DNA of 43,592 bases from Methylobacterium sp. E-065 (GCF_022829605.1 NZ_JAKSYD010000084.1:1-43592); one strand, 5' to 3'. Positions 1-8,991 are shown, counted from the first letter of the stretch. The notes: generated by a model from the letters alone, not told the origin. Program-made: numbers and translations.

Positions 1-163
1 CGGGCGCGAAGAACAGGCCATACTCCGCCAGAGCCGCGTTGAGCTGGTCCTTCACTACCCCCGCCTCGACGCGCGCCGTGCCGCGCACTGGGTTGATCGC
101 GAGGATGCGGTTCATGTGCCGTGAGAGATCGACCACGATCCAAGAGAAGGCGCCGGCCTTCAT
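1..163 (-). pseudogene. YdiJ-like FAD-linked oxidase, 5'-truncated fragment
   Basis: Read on the minus strand, this gives a segment very close to the FAD-binding (PCMH-type) domain of the large YdiJ/GlcD-like oxidases. It includes VVDLSRHMNRILAINP and VEAGVVKDQLNAALAEYGL, and runs off the left edge of the window. In intact family members about 100 residues with the glycine-rich FAD loop (GGGTGTNGQ type) come directly before VVDLSRH. Here they are replaced by the unrelated MKAGAFSW. Homology therefore starts near base 139, and nothing upstream restores it. The ATG at 163 could still be translated, but the product would lack part of the FAD site. The family oxidises 2-hydroxy acids such as D-lactate or D-2-hydroxyglutarate. 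The rest of the gene lies outside the window, so truncation is inferred from this end only. Confidence 0.6.
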
Positions 164-182
164 GACTGTCGCGTTCCTTCCG

Positions 183-250
183 GAAACGTCGCTCCCCTCT
201 CCCGACCCTCGCTGACGCGCGGGCCACCCTCCCCCGCAGAGGGGGGAGGG
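183..250. repeat. Palindromic G/C-rich intergenic repeat
   Basis: Between the two truncated genes lies a low-complexity stretch rich in CCCTC and GGGAG. It ends in a perfect 9-bp inverted repeat: CCCTCCCCC at 227-235 and GGGGGAGGG at 242-250, with a 6-base loop. A related palindrome of the same CCCTCTCCC type occurs at 37338-37359. This looks like a dispersed REP-like element, which could have provided homology for a rearrangement here. Confidence 0.5.
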
Positions 251-289
251 AAATCGCACGCCCTTACTTCCCTCGTCGATACCCCCTGG

Positions 290-589
290 CCCGATCATCT
301 CCCGCCCCGCCCCCTGGTGCTGTTCCCCCGGGGCGAGGCCGCCTGCGATGTGCTCTCGACCATCCCGGAGGGGCCGCCAAGGCGGTTCCGCTGGCGCGCG
401 CAGATCCACCGCGTCACCCATGCCGAGGGGCCAGAGCGGGTCGCCGCCGAGTGGTGGCACGCGCCCGGGAACGACCGGGACTATTACCGCATCGAGTGCG
501 AGGCCGGTCACCGCCTCTGGCTCTACCGCGACGGGCCGCATGCCCCCGACCGCCCGGCCGCGTGGTACGTCCACGGGCTGTTCGCGTGA
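290..589 (+). pseudogene. imuB: imuB 3' remnant (C-terminal domain only)
   Basis: The frame ending at TGA 587-589 reads [45 protein letters not shown] and WYVHGLFA. This is the conserved C-terminal domain of ImuB, the Y-family polymerase-like protein that links DnaE2 and ImuA to the beta clamp. ImuB is normally about 500 residues. Only the last ~100 are here, and the sequence before ~290 is repeat DNA, so the finger, palm and little-finger domains are gone. A GTG at 317 could start a 90-residue piece. Its stop overlaps the GTG start of dnaE2 by two bases, which is the standard imuB-dnaE2 join. The remnant may survive because it carries the translational coupling into dnaE2. Confidence 0.75.
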
Positions 590-3500
590 GCGATCTCGCC
601 TACGCCGAACTCGCCGTCACCACGAACTTCTCCTTCCTGCACGGCGCCTCGCACCCGCAGGATTACGTCGTGCAGGCGGCTTCCTACGGCCTGCGCGCGA
701 TCGGCATCGCCGACCGCAACACCGTGTCCGGCGTGGTGCGGGCCCATGCGGCGGCGCTGGCGCTGGAGGGCACCGCGATCCGGATTCTGCCCGGCGTACG
801 CCTCGTCACCGAGGAGGGGTTCGAAGCCGTCACCTACCCGATGGACCGGGCTGCTTGGGGGCGCCTCTGCCGGCTGCTGACCCTCGGCAACCGGCGGGTC
901 CGAAAAGGGGAGTGCCGCTTTTCCTTTGCCGAGATGCTGGAGGCCGCCGAGGGGCAGATGTTCATCGCCATGCCGCCGGCAAGGCGTCTGCAGGAGGGGT
1001 TCCGGGCGCGGCTGGAGGCGCTCGCCGCCGCCGCCCCGGGCCGGACCTTCCTGGGGGCGAGCCACACCCGCCGCGGCGACGAACGGCGGCGCCTCGGCCT
1101 GCTCGCCGAACTGGGCGCGGCTTCGGGCGCCCCGATGGTCGCGGTCTCGGACGCGCTCTACCACCACCCCGAACGGCGCCCGCTCCAGGATGTGGTCACC
1201 TGCATCCGGGAAGGCTGCCGGATCGGGGAGGCCGGCTACCGCTTGGAGGCCAATGCCGAGCGCCACCTGAAGCCCCCCACCGAGATGGCCCGGCTGTTTG
1301 CCGACCATCCGGGGGCGCTGGCCCGCACCATCGAGATCGCGCAGGCCTGCGACTTCTGCCTGTCCCAGCTGCGCTACGAATATCCCGATGAGCCGGTGCC
1401 GCCCGGTCGCACGCCGCAGGACTATCTGGCGGAAAAGACCTTCGAGCGGGCACGCTGGCGCTACGGCGGTGAGGTTCCGGCCGCCGTCGCGGCAACGCTC
1501 CACGAGGAGCTGCGGCTCATCGCCAAGATGGACTATGCGCGCTACTTCCTGACCCTGTTCGACGTGGTCGAATTCGCTCGCAGCAAGGGCATCCTCTGCC
1601 AGGGGCGTGGCTCGGCGGCCAATTCCGCCGTGTGCTTCTGCCTCGGCATCACCGCGGTGGACCCGTCCAAGCACCGGCTTTTGTTCGCCCGCTTCATCTC
1701 GGAGAACCGGGGCGAGCCCCCCGACATCGACGTCGATTTCGAACACGAGCGCCGCGAGGAGGTGATCCAGCACCTCTATGCCCGCTACGGCCGGGAGCGC
1801 GCCGCCCTCTGCGCCACGGTGATCCATTACCGCCCCCGCATGGCGATCCGCGAGGTCGGCAAGGTCTTGGGCCTGACCGAGGACGTGACGGCGGCGATCG
1901 CCGACACGGTCTGGGGCTCCTGGGGCACCGGCATGCCGGACCAGCACGTGCGTGAGGCCGGGCTCGATCCCGACAACCCCGCGATCCGGCAGGCACTCGA
2001 CCTCGCTCATCAGCTGATCGGCTTCCCCCGCCACCTGTCGCAGCATGTCGGCGGCTTCGTGCTGACCCGCGGCCGCCTCGACGAGACCGTGCCGGTGGGC
2101 AATGGCGCCATGGCGGACCGCACCTTCATCGAGTGGGACAAGGACGACATCGACGCCATCGGCCTGATGAAGGTCGACGTGCTGGCGCTCGGCATGCTGA
2201 CCTGCCTCAAGCGCGGCCTCGACTTTCTGGAGCGCGACCACAACACCTTCTACGAGACGCTGGCCGACCTGCCCCGGGAGGATCCCGCCACCTACGCGAT
2301 GCTGGCGAAGGCCGATTCCGTCGGCGTGTTCCAGGTCGAGAGCCGGGCGCAGATGTCGATGCTGCCGCGCCTGAAGCCGAAGGAATTCTACGACCTCGTG
2401 GTGCAGGTGGCGATCGTGCGCCCCGGCCCGATCCAGGGCGACATGGTCCATCCCTACCTGCGGCGGCGGTCCGGGATCGATCCGGTAGAGTACCCCGCCC
2501 CGCATCCGGACTATGGCCCGGCGGACGAGTTGAAGGAGGTCCTGCACAAGACCTACGGTGTGCCGCTGTTCCAGGAACACGCCATGCAGATCGCCATCAC
2601 GGCCGCGGGCTTCACCCCGGCCGAGGCCGATGGCTTGCGCCGAGCGATGGCGACCTTCCGCCATGTCGGCACGATCGGCGGGTTCGAGGAAAAATTCATC
2701 GGCGGCATGACCCGCCGGGGCTATCCGAAGGATTTCGCCGAGCGCTGCTTCGCGCAGATTAAAGGCTTCTCAACCTACGGTTTCCCGGAGAGCCACGCGG
2801 CGAGCTTCGCACTCCTCGTCTACGCCTCGGCCTGGATGAAGTGCCGGCACCCCGACGTCTTTCTGGCCGCGATCCTCAACGCCCAGCCAATGGGCTTCTA
2901 CCAGCCGGCGCAGCTCGTGCGCGACGCCCGCGCCCACGGGGTCGAGGTGCGGGGCGTCTGCGTCAATGCCAGCGACTGGGACTGCACCCTGGAGCCGGCC
3001 GCGAACCCGGAGATGCACGCCGTGCGGATCGGCCTGCGCGTCGTGCGCGGCCTGCCCGAGGCTGCGATGCGCCGGCTCGTGCGGCTGCGCGCCAACGGCT
3101 ATGCCAGCATCGAAGGCTTGCAGGCGTCCCTCGCCCTGCCCCGCAACACCCTGGAGCGGCTGGCCGAGGCGGATGCGTTCCGGTCGCTCGGCCTCGACCG
3201 GCGTGCCGCCCTATGGATGGTCCGTACCCTGGAGGGGACGTCATCCCGCAAGGCCGCAAAGGCCGACGGCACCGAGCGCCGCGCCCATCTCCTCGATGCG
3301 CCCCTGCCGCTCTTCGCGTGGCACGCCGATGACGGCCTGTTCCGGCACGAGCCGGCTGTGGAGCTACCGGCTTTGGCCCCGTCCGAGGCGGTGGCCGAGG
3401 ATTATGCCGCCACCGGCCTCTCGCTCCAGGGGCACCCGGTCGCCTTCTTCCGGGTGCGGCTCGCCCGGATCGGCGCGATCCCGGCCCGGGCCCATCTCGA

Positions 3501-3864
3501 TCCCGCCTTGCCCCAGGGGGCGCGGGTCACGGTGGCGGGGCTCGTGCTGATCCGCCAGCGGCCGGGCACCGCCAAGGGCGTGGTGTTCCTGACCCTGGAG
3601 GACGAGACCGGTATCGCCAACGTGATTATTTGGAAGACGGTGTTCGAGGCCAATCGCCGGGCCGCCATGCAGGCCCGGTTCCTGGCCGTGCGTGGCCGGA
3701 TCCAGCAGGCGGATGGGGTGGTCCACCTCGTGGCGGAGGGGTTTCGCGATCTCACCGCTTCCTTACGCGACCTGCGCGAGGCCGGGATGACGCTGCCCCC
3801 CGAGAAGACGGATTTCGGCGTGCCCCCGGACCGGCGGATGTATCCCAGCCGGGACTTCCACTGA
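586..3864 (+). CDS. dnaE2: DnaE2 (ImuC), error-prone DNA polymerase III alpha subunit
   Basis: This encodes a C-family polymerase of 1092 residues, the usual DnaE2 length. It performs damage-induced mutagenic translesion synthesis, normally together with ImuA and ImuB. An N-terminal PHP domain begins at [15 protein letters not shown]. The polymerase core has [12 protein letters not shown] and PDIDVDFE, with catalytic Asp380 and Asp382. MKVDVLALG supplies the third acid, Asp531. A C-terminal OB fold is visible at [18 protein letters not shown]. The GTG start at 586 overlaps the imuB stop; longer in-frame extensions upstream lie inside the imuB frame and are rejected. The coding sequence is intact, but its cassette is not: imuB is a remnant, imuA is absent, and no GTTC-N7-GTTC LexA box lies in the ~420 bp before it. 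A full housekeeping dnaE1 is present at 26269-29787. Confidence 0.95.
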   Translation: MSDLAYAELAVTTNFSFLHGASHPQDYVVQAASYGLRAIGIADRNTVSGVVRAHAAALALEGTAIRILPGVRLVTEEGFEAVTYPMDRAAWGRLCRLLTLGNRRVRKGECRFSFAEMLEAAEGQMFIAMPPARRLQEGFRARLEALAAAAPGRTFLGASHTRRGDERRRLGLLAELGAASGAPMVAVSDALYHHPERRPLQDVVTCIREGCRIGEAGYRLEANAERHLKPPTEMARLFADHPGALARTIEIAQACDFCLSQLRYEYPDEPVPPGRTPQDYLAEKTFERARWRYGGEVPAAVAATLHEELRLIAKMDYARYFLTLFDVVEFARSKGILCQGRGSAANSAVCFCLGITAVDPSKHRLLFARFISENRGEPPDIDVDFEHERREEVIQHLYARYGRERAALCATVIHYRPRMAIREVGKVLGLTEDVTAAIADTVWGSWGTGMPDQHVREAGLDPDNPAIRQALDLAHQLIGFPRHLSQHVGGFVLTRGRLDETVPVGNGAMADRTFIEWDKDDIDAIGLMKVDVLALGMLTCLKRGLDFLERDHNTFYETLADLPREDPATYAMLAKADSVGVFQVESRAQMSMLPRLKPKEFYDLVVQVAIVRPGPIQGDMVHPYLRRRSGIDPVEYPAPHPDYGPADELKEVLHKTYGVPLFQEHAMQIAITAAGFTPAEADGLRRAMATFRHVGTIGGFEEKFIGGMTRRGYPKDFAERCFAQIKGFSTYGFPESHAASFALLVYASAWMKCRHPDVFLAAILNAQPMGFYQPAQLVRDARAHGVEVRGVCVNASDWDCTLEPAANPEMHAVRIGLRVVRGLPEAAMRRLVRLRANGYASIEGLQASLALPRNTLERLAEADAFRSLGLDRRAALWMVRTLEGTSSRKAAKADGTERRAHLLDAPLPLFAWHADDGLFRHEPAVELPALAPSEAVAEDYAATGLSLQGHPVAFFRVRLARIGAIPARAHLDPALPQGARVTVAGLVLIRQRPGTAKGVVFLTLEDETGIANVIIWKTVFEANRRAAMQARFLAVRGRIQQADGVVHLVAEGFRDLTASLRDLREAGMTLPPEKTDFGVPPDRRMYPSRDFH

Positions 3865-4100
3865 GTCCCTCTGGCGCGACTCTAGGATGTTGCCTTCGAC
3901 ATTATCCCCTTGGATCTATTCTGGTCACCCGAATGGGTTGATCACCCAAGGTGCGGCGTTCTGTCTACCGAAATATGAACCTTCCGCGCATTGGCCCCGA
4001 ACCGATCCCATGACTAGGTGGTTAAGCTCGCGATTGCGGAAGCGCAGCCACGACCCGATTGCCGGAGGTGACGAACGCCGGGCAGAAGAGAGCAGGTTCG

Positions 4101-5219
4101 ATGGAACAGCCCGACGCTTGGCATCAGACGGACCGGCTCGATACCGAACAGGGCAAGGGCGATCCCTTCGCCGCCGCGGTCCGCGCCACGCGGATGCCGA
4201 TGATCATCACCAATCCGCGGCTTGCCGACAACCCGATCGTCTTCGCCAACGACGCCTTCCTGCGGATGACTGGCTACGACCGCGCCGAGGTCATGGGCCG
4301 CAACTGCCGCTTCCTCCAGGGCAAGGAGACTGACCGCGGCGCCATCGCGCTGATCCGCGAGGCGGTCACGGCCCGCACCGACATCGCGATCGACATCCTG
4401 AACTACCGCAAGGACGGGGTGCCGTTCTGGAACGCGCTCTATCTGAGCCCGGTCGTCAACGAGGCCGGCGAGGTGCTGTTCTTCTTCGCCTCGCAGCTCG
4501 ACGTCACCGACCGGGTGGACGCGCATCTGCGGGTCCAGCAGGAGAAGGACCGGTTCGAGGCGGAGGTCTCCAAACGCACCCGTGACCTGACCGAGGCGCT
4601 GGCCACGCAGACCATGCTGGTCCATGAGGTCGATCACCGGGTCAAGAACAACCTGCAAATGATCGCGGCCCTGTTGTCCATGCAGACCCGGGCGATCACC
4701 GATCCGGCTGCCCGCACCGCCATGCAGGCGATGCTGACCCGGGTCGAGGCGCTGGGGACGGTCCATCGGCGGCTCTACCAGTCCAACAATGTCGAGCGGT
4801 TCGACGTGGCCGAGTTCGCCCGCGACCTCGCCACCGATCTCGTCCGCGGTTCCGGCGACCGGATCCGCCTGCATCTCGACCTAGAGGCGGTGGAGATCCC
4901 GGTCGCCAAGGCGCCGCCCGTGGCGCTGATGATGAACGAATTGATTACCAACGCTCTCAAGCACGCCTTCCCGGGCGACCGCCCGGGGCGGCTCTCCGTG
5001 ACGGTGGCGCCGGACGAGGCCTACTTCACCATCAAGATCGCCGATGACGGCATCGGCATGCCCCTCCAGGTGATGGAGCAGCGCTCCTTCGGGAAGCGCC
5101 TGATCGGCACACTCTGCCGCCAGCTCAATGCCAGCATCGCCTGGATGACCAACGATCCCGGAACGATCGTCACCATACGCCTGCCGCGCGAGATGGCCGG
5201 CGGTCTGGAGGCTGCGTGA
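4101..5219 (+). CDS. LOV-domain blue-light sensor histidine kinase
   Basis: This is a soluble 372-residue photoreceptor kinase with no membrane segments. Residues ~25-137 form a LOV domain. The flavin-adduct motif GRNCRFLQG has its reactive Cys at 69, and [11 protein letters not shown] is canonical, so it should bind FMN and form the cysteinyl adduct in blue light. A helical linker (~138-172) leads to a HisKA_2/HWE-type region, [10 protein letters not shown], with probable phospho-acceptor His179. The ATP-binding domain follows with an N box ([14 protein letters not shown]) and a G box (DDGIGM). ATG 4101 was chosen because LOV homology starts soon after it; a TTG at 4059 would add 14 unsupported residues. 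The stop overlaps the next gene by four bases, so kinase and receiver are translationally coupled. The output pathway is not visible. Confidence 0.92.
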   Translation: MEQPDAWHQTDRLDTEQGKGDPFAAAVRATRMPMIITNPRLADNPIVFANDAFLRMTGYDRAEVMGRNCRFLQGKETDRGAIALIREAVTARTDIAIDILNYRKDGVPFWNALYLSPVVNEAGEVLFFFASQLDVTDRVDAHLRVQQEKDRFEAEVSKRTRDLTEALATQTMLVHEVDHRVKNNLQMIAALLSMQTRAITDPAARTAMQAMLTRVEALGTVHRRLYQSNNVERFDVAEFARDLATDLVRGSGDRIRLHLDLEAVEIPVAKAPPVALMMNELITNALKHAFPGDRPGRLSVTVAPDEAYFTIKIADDGIGMPLQVMEQRSFGKRLIGTLCRQLNASIAWMTNDPGTIVTIRLPREMAGGLEAA

Positions 5220-5698
5220 CCGAGCCGCTCAAGATCCTCGTGGTCGAGGATGAAGCCCTCATCCTGATGCAGATCGAGATGATGCTGGAGGACGCTGGCC
5301 ACTGCGTCGTGGGCACGGCCATGACCGCCCGGGAGGCCATCGCCCTCGTCCACGAGACAAGGCCCGAGTTGGTTCTCATCGACCTGCGCCTCGGCGACGG
5401 CTCCTCGGGTCTCGACGTGGCGCAAGCGGTGCGCGATCTTGGCGGTATCACGGCCGCGTTCATGACCGCCAACGCCCAGGCGCTCAGCGAGGATATGGCG
5501 GGAGCCACGGCGGTGATCGCCAAGCCGTTTACCGGTACGGTACTGGAAGAATCTCTGACCTACCTGGAGGATTGCGTGCGCCGGCCGCCGCCAACCGCGA
5601 GCGTGCCGCCGGGGATGCGCGTCGCCGAGGCGTGGCTCGCGAATTTTGCCCGGATGCGGGCCGATTCGACCCCTCGACAGGGGCCGCGCCGCAGCTAG
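5216..5698 (+). CDS. Receiver-only response regulator, partner of the LOV kinase
   Basis: This 160-residue protein contains one CheY-like receiver domain. It has the acidic pair Glu11/Asp12 in VVEDE, the phospho-acceptor Asp56 in [11 protein letters not shown], Thr84 in FMTAN and Lys103 in AKPF. No DNA-binding or enzymatic output domain follows, only a ~35-residue Pro/Arg-rich tail. The GTG start overlaps the kinase stop, so it is very likely the cognate phospho-acceptor. Stand-alone receivers of this type commonly pass phosphate on or act by protein binding in alphaproteobacterial stress networks. Which applies here cannot be told from the sequence. Confidence 0.88.
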   Translation: MTEPLKILVVEDEALILMQIEMMLEDAGHCVVGTAMTAREAIALVHETRPELVLIDLRLGDGSSGLDVAQAVRDLGGITAAFMTANAQALSEDMAGATAVIAKPFTGTVLEESLTYLEDCVRRPPPTASVPPGMRVAEAWLANFARMRADSTPRQGPRRS

Positions 5699-5707
5699 AG
5701 TGCTGTC

Positions 5708-6169
5708 ATGCCGAGCTTGACCGTGACGCGCCTCCTGGCCGCCCTCGCCTGCCTGCCGCTCCTCGCGGCGGCAGCCCGGGCCGATACCTGCGACGACCTC
5801 GCCCGGCAGATCGCGGGGGCGATCGGTGGCAAGGTCGGCAAGCGCGCTGGCCCCAGCATCGACATCCGCCTCGCCGGGCTGATCAAGTTCGACGTGACCT
5901 GCCGGGCCGAGCCGATCGTGCAGGCAACCTCGGCCGAGCCCGCCCCCTCGGCGACCTTCTTCCGCGACCTGTCGGTGGCCTCCGAGATCCTGATCGGAGA
6001 AGCGGCCGCCACGGTCGAGCCGATCATCGCCAACGCCTACCGGACGTCCCTGTCGGAGCGGCGCAAGTCGTTCATCCAGCAGAACGGCTGGTCGGCCTCC
6101 TGCTACACCGACTCGGGCAGCACCACGATGCGCACCCTGTGCTCGGTGGGGCGCATCCCGCCGGGATAA
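5708..6169 (+). CDS. Secreted protein of unknown function
   Basis: This 153-residue protein was not recognised. Residues 1-25 are a clear Sec signal peptide: a basic start (TVTR), a hydrophobic core (LLAALACLPLLAAA) and a cleavage site at ARA/DT. The mature part has four cysteines (in DTCDDL, VTCRAE, ASCYTD and TLCSVG), which could form two disulfides in the periplasm. It begins nine bases after the response-regulator stop and is probably co-transcribed with the LOV pair. A role in light signalling is not implied by the sequence. The ATG at 5708 directly precedes the basic end of the signal peptide. Confidence 0.75.
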   Translation: MPSLTVTRLLAALACLPLLAAAARADTCDDLARQIAGAIGGKVGKRAGPSIDIRLAGLIKFDVTCRAEPIVQATSAEPAPSATFFRDLSVASEILIGEAAATVEPIIANAYRTSLSERRKSFIQQNGWSASCYTDSGSTTMRTLCSVGRIPPG

Positions 6170-6236
6170 GGCGCCCTTGACCGGGCGAGCGGCCGGCGGG
6201 ACGCTCCGCATCTGTCGAGTCTGCTCGGGCTATCCC

Positions 6237-6851
6237 ATGACGATTCTCGAGACGCAGCCCGTCCACAGGACCGATCCCCACCGGGGGTTCTGGGACTTCA
6301 TCGTGACGCGTCCCAACGAGGAGAAGTGGGAACTCATCGAGGGCCAGATCGTGATGCAGGCCCAGCCGAGCCTCGTGCATCAGGTCATGGTCGTCAATCT
6401 CCAGCGCCTCCTGAACGAGGGGCTGGCACAGTCGGGCTCGACGTGGATCGCCCTTCACGACCCGGCCATCGACCTCCGACCCTTCATCACGGGACATACC
6501 TACGTCCCTGATGTCGCGGTCATCGATGCGGCGACCATCGAGGCTGACCAGAACGTCGTCGACGGCTGCTATCTGGCTGCCGAGATCCTCTCGCCGAGCG
6601 ACCACCGAAAGCTCCCCGGCACGCGCCAGACGAAGATCGACGTCTAGCGTGTGGGCTACGAGGCCTTGCCGCTCTGTCAGGCCGTGCTCCTGATCGAACA
6701 GAAGAGCCCCGCACTGACCCTGTCGGTGCAAATCGGCCAGACCTGGACCCTCATTCGCCTGACCGGGGATGACCGTCTGGTCCTCCCCGGCTTCGGTCTC
6801 AACTGCGCAGTGGCCGATCTCTGCGCCCGCACGCCCGTGGCGCGGCGCTGA
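6237..6851 (+). pseudogene. Uma2-family nuclease-like protein interrupted by an in-frame stop
   Basis: ATG 6237 opens a Uma2 (DUF820) protein, a PD-(D/E)XK nuclease-fold family of uncertain role, common in multiple copies in cyanobacteria and some alphaproteobacteria. Visible family blocks are KWELIEGQIVMQAQPS, HQVMVVNLQRLL, YVPDVAVID and AAEILSPSD. The reading frame meets TAG at 6645-6647 after KTKID-type sequence (QTKIDV). It then continues in the same frame with GYEALPLCQAVLLIEQK through to TGA at 6849, giving 204 codons in all. Family members have a tyrosine at about this point (K-[IL]-x-x-Y), so one change from TAC or TAT to TAG explains the break. It is probably a recent pseudogene; suppression or a sequencing error are alternatives. 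The terminal TGA abuts the stop of the opposing gene in a TGATCA palindrome. Confidence 0.78.
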
Positions 6852-7391
6852 TCAATATTCGATCACGCCGTCCAGCGCGTAGTGCTTCACGGTTTTCCGG
6901 TTGGCGATCAGCTCGTCCACCGTCGGCTCGCCCTTAAGGGCGCGGGCGATGGCGAGCTTCGTCGCTTCGTAGTTGGTCCGGTAGAGGTCCTTCTGGTCGA
7001 GGTTATCGTCCTCGGCGCAGCGCTGATCGAGCCAGATCATGATGATCATGCACAGCTCGTCGAGCCCGTCCTTCGGCAGGATACCCTCGATGATGCAGTC
7101 CACGATCGCGTCGCCGGTGGCCGCCTGGACCACCCCTCCGAGGAGTTCGGCATACTCGGCCGTGTGGATCGTGACCTTGGTGGTCATCATCGTGGCGGGG
7201 CGCACGAGCTGGTTGAGGTCGCGGACCACGAACATCCGGGTGTGGCCCTGCACCTGACCCATCATCGACGCGAAGGCCTGGCCCACCGGACCGCGCACGG
7301 AGCCGATCAGCACCTCTGGCATCGCGTCGGTGTACTGGCCCTCGGCCGCCAGCACCGTGGCCTCGCCCGTACGGAACCAGATCTCTTGCAT
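6852..7391 (-). CDS. Formaldehyde-activating enzyme (Fae)-like protein without the catalytic histidine
   Basis: The 179-residue product aligns by eye with Fae along its length: GEATV, LIGSVRGPVGQAF, TTKVTI, AIVDCIIEGILPKD and NYEATKLAIARALKGEP. Fae condenses formaldehyde with tetrahydromethanopterin in methylotrophs. In true Fae the segment AHIDLIIGPRGSP carries the essential catalytic His. The matching segment here is AMPEVLIGSVRGP, so that His is replaced by Met. The normal reaction is therefore doubtful, and a binding, sensing or regulatory role is possible. Fae-like paralogues occur in Methylobacterium. ATG 7391 was chosen because it follows a GTGGAG ribosome site, and the upstream in-frame residues are low-complexity. 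It lies 64 bp downstream of the Nramp-like gene on the same strand and may be co-transcribed with it. Confidence 0.82.
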   Translation of the reverse strand: MQEIWFRTGEATVLAAEGQYTDAMPEVLIGSVRGPVGQAFASMMGQVQGHTRMFVVRDLNQLVRPATMMTTKVTIHTAEYAELLGGVVQAATGDAIVDCIIEGILPKDGLDELCMIIMIWLDQRCAEDDNLDQKDLYRTNYEATKLAIARALKGEPTVDELIANRKTVKHYALDGVIEY

Positions 7392-7455
7392 GTGTCGACT
7401 CCACCGTCTCGGAAGACCCGGGGGAGACATCATCGGGCCGCGCGCGTCAATCGCT

Positions 7456-8697
7456 TCAGAGCAGGCCGACAGCGTCGAGCACACCGACCAGCGCGAAGGC
7501 AATGGTGACGCCCGAGACGACGTAGACCACCCACTTGTAGGCGCCCGCGACACGCTTGCCCTCCGGAAGGGCGCGGGTGGCGAGCAGGATCAGGAAGCCG
7601 AGCGCGAGCGGCAGGAGCAGGGCGTTCATCACTTCGACGGCGATGTTGAGCGCAACCAGATTCGGCACGAGCTGGACGGCCACCGCGCCGGCCGCCACCA
7701 CCAGCGCGAAGGCGCCGTAGAAGGCCGGTGCCTCCCGGAGCGATTGCTCCAGGGAATGCGGCTTTCCCATCACGTCGCCGAAGCCCCAGGCCAGCGCGAG
7801 GGCGACCACGTTCAGCGCCACGAAGGCCGCCGCGATGATCCCGACCCCGAACACCATCTGCCCGAGCCACGGCCCGAGCGCCGGCGTGAAGGCGCCGGCG
7901 AGATCGCCCACGGTCTCCAGCCCGTTCCTCGTGCCCTGCCCGGCCTTGCCGATCGTGGCGGCCGCCGCGATCAGGATCGCCCCCATCACGCATTGCGAGA
8001 TTACCGCACCCACGAGGGTGTCGATCCGCGAGTTCCGCGCGTGGTCCCAGCCGAGGCCTTTGTCGACAATCGCCGATTGCTGGTAGAAAATCATCCACGG
8101 CATGATCACCGCGCCGATATTGGCGGCGATCAGCACCCGGTACTGACCATCACCGAGCGGTATGTGGGCGAACGACGTGGCGATCTCGCCCAGATTCGGC
8201 CGCGCCGCGATGGCGAGGCCGATGAAGACCAGCTCGAACAGGCCGACCGCCAGCGCCACCACCTCGACGCGCCGGTAGCCGCCGGTGAAGACGAGCCCGA
8301 GGAGCAGAAGGGCCGGCAACCCGAGGCACACGAGCCGCGGCACCCCGAACAGGTCGCCGATCCCGGCGATGCCGGAGAATTCGGTGACGATGGCGCCGAT
8401 CCCGGCGACCACGAGGCCGCCATACGAGATCCAGGCCCAGACCGGCCCGTAACGCGCGCGGATCAGCTCGCCATGGCCACGGCCCGTGGCGGTGCCGAGC
8501 CGGACCGTCAGCTCCTGGACGACGTACAGGATCGGGATCAGCAGGATCTGCAGGAGCAGCAGCGAGTAACCCCAGCGGGCGCCGCTCTGGGCCGCCGTGA
8601 TCAGGCTTCCGACATCCGTGTCGGCGAGCATCACGACAAGTCCGGGGCCTGCGGTCTTGAGGAACGCGTTCAGGCGAGGCAGGGAGGCGCTGGGCAC
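7456..8697 (-). CDS. Nramp-family divalent metal transporter with atypical metal-site motifs
   Basis: This is a membrane protein of about 413 residues with ~11 hydrophobic segments and the Nramp fold. GPGLVVMLADTDVGSLITAAQSG covers helix 1 and ANIGAVIMPWMIFYQQSA covers helix 6. Canonical Mn/Fe transporters have DPGN in helix 1 and MPH in helix 6. Here the residues are DVGS (Asn to Ser) and MPW (His to Trp), with the Met kept. This points to one of the divergent Nramp branches, which include Mg2+ carriers and uncharacterised groups, so the substrate is open. The start is uncertain. GTG 8697 just precedes conserved sequence and leaves space for the divergent gene at 8776; longer N termini would overlap that gene. 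It lies upstream of the Fae-like gene. Confidence 0.82.
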   Translation of the reverse strand: MPSASLPRLNAFLKTAGPGLVVMLADTDVGSLITAAQSGARWGYSLLLLQILLIPILYVVQELTVRLGTATGRGHGELIRARYGPVWAWISYGGLVVAGIGAIVTEFSGIAGIGDLFGVPRLVCLGLPALLLLGLVFTGGYRRVEVVALAVGLFELVFIGLAIAARPNLGEIATSFAHIPLGDGQYRVLIAANIGAVIMPWMIFYQQSAIVDKGLGWDHARNSRIDTLVGAVISQCVMGAILIAAAATIGKAGQGTRNGLETVGDLAGAFTPALGPWLGQMVFGVGIIAAAFVALNVVALALAWGFGDVMGKPHSLEQSLREAPAFYGAFALVVAAGAVAVQLVPNLVALNIAVEVMNALLLPLALGFLILLATRALPEGKRVAGAYKWVVYVVSGVTIAFALVGVLDAVGLL

Positions 8698-8775
8698 GGC
8701 TCGGGAACAGGCCCGGGTCAGGGCGGTTCCGGCGGGCGCCTGCGGCGTTTTCCCGGCACGCGGGAGGAGTATGCG

Positions 8776-8991
8776 ATGGCACAGGGCACGGATCGGGGCT
8801 CGGGCTGGAGCCTTCAGGCGAGCGCCGTGCCCGATGGGGTGCGGCTCGAACTCGCCCTGTCCGACCTTGGCGGCGGGCCGGTTACCGCCGCAATCGTGCT
8901 GGACCGGGCCGAGGCCCGCGCCTTCGCGCGTGCCCTCCTGGCCGCGGCCGGCGACGCGACAGAACGCACCTTCCCGAAGCCGGGGACCTGA
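8776..8991 (+). CDS. Small protein of unknown function (71 aa)
   Basis: ATG 8776 has a strong GGAGGAG ribosome site at 8763-8769, six bases upstream, which fixes the start. The product is soluble, with a predicted beta-rich first half (WSLQASAVPDGVRLELAL) and a helical C-terminal half (DRAEARAFARALLAAAG). Codon third positions are strongly G/C, as in neighbouring genes. The family was not recognised. It diverges from the Nramp-like gene across ~78 bp and converges on the lipoprotein gene at 9002. Confidence 0.65.
   Translation: MAQGTDRGSGWSLQASAVPDGVRLELALSDLGGGPVTAAIVLDRAEARAFARALLAAAGDATERTFPKPGT

Noticed and set aside
84..91. Search for tRNA genes across the window
   Set aside because: No complete cloverleaf was found; T-arm-like GTTCGA strings (for example near 4096 and 9704) lack matching arms.
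2085..2095. Possible prophage, plasmid or defence system in the window
   Set aside because: No integrase, transposase, phage structural, Cas, toxin-antitoxin or restriction gene could be recognised; the Uma2 gene alone is not evidence of a defence island.
523..2664. Long minus-strand open frame of ~700 codons opposite dnaE2
   Set aside because: It mirrors the dnaE2 frame, as high-GC genes produce open antisense frames. It has no family motifs, and the plus-strand protein has all DnaE2 catalytic residues.
7330..8775. Upstream part of the plus-strand frame that ends at 8991
   Set aside because: It lies antisense to the Nramp-like gene and has shadow-type composition. Only the part from ATG 8776, with its ribosome site, was kept.
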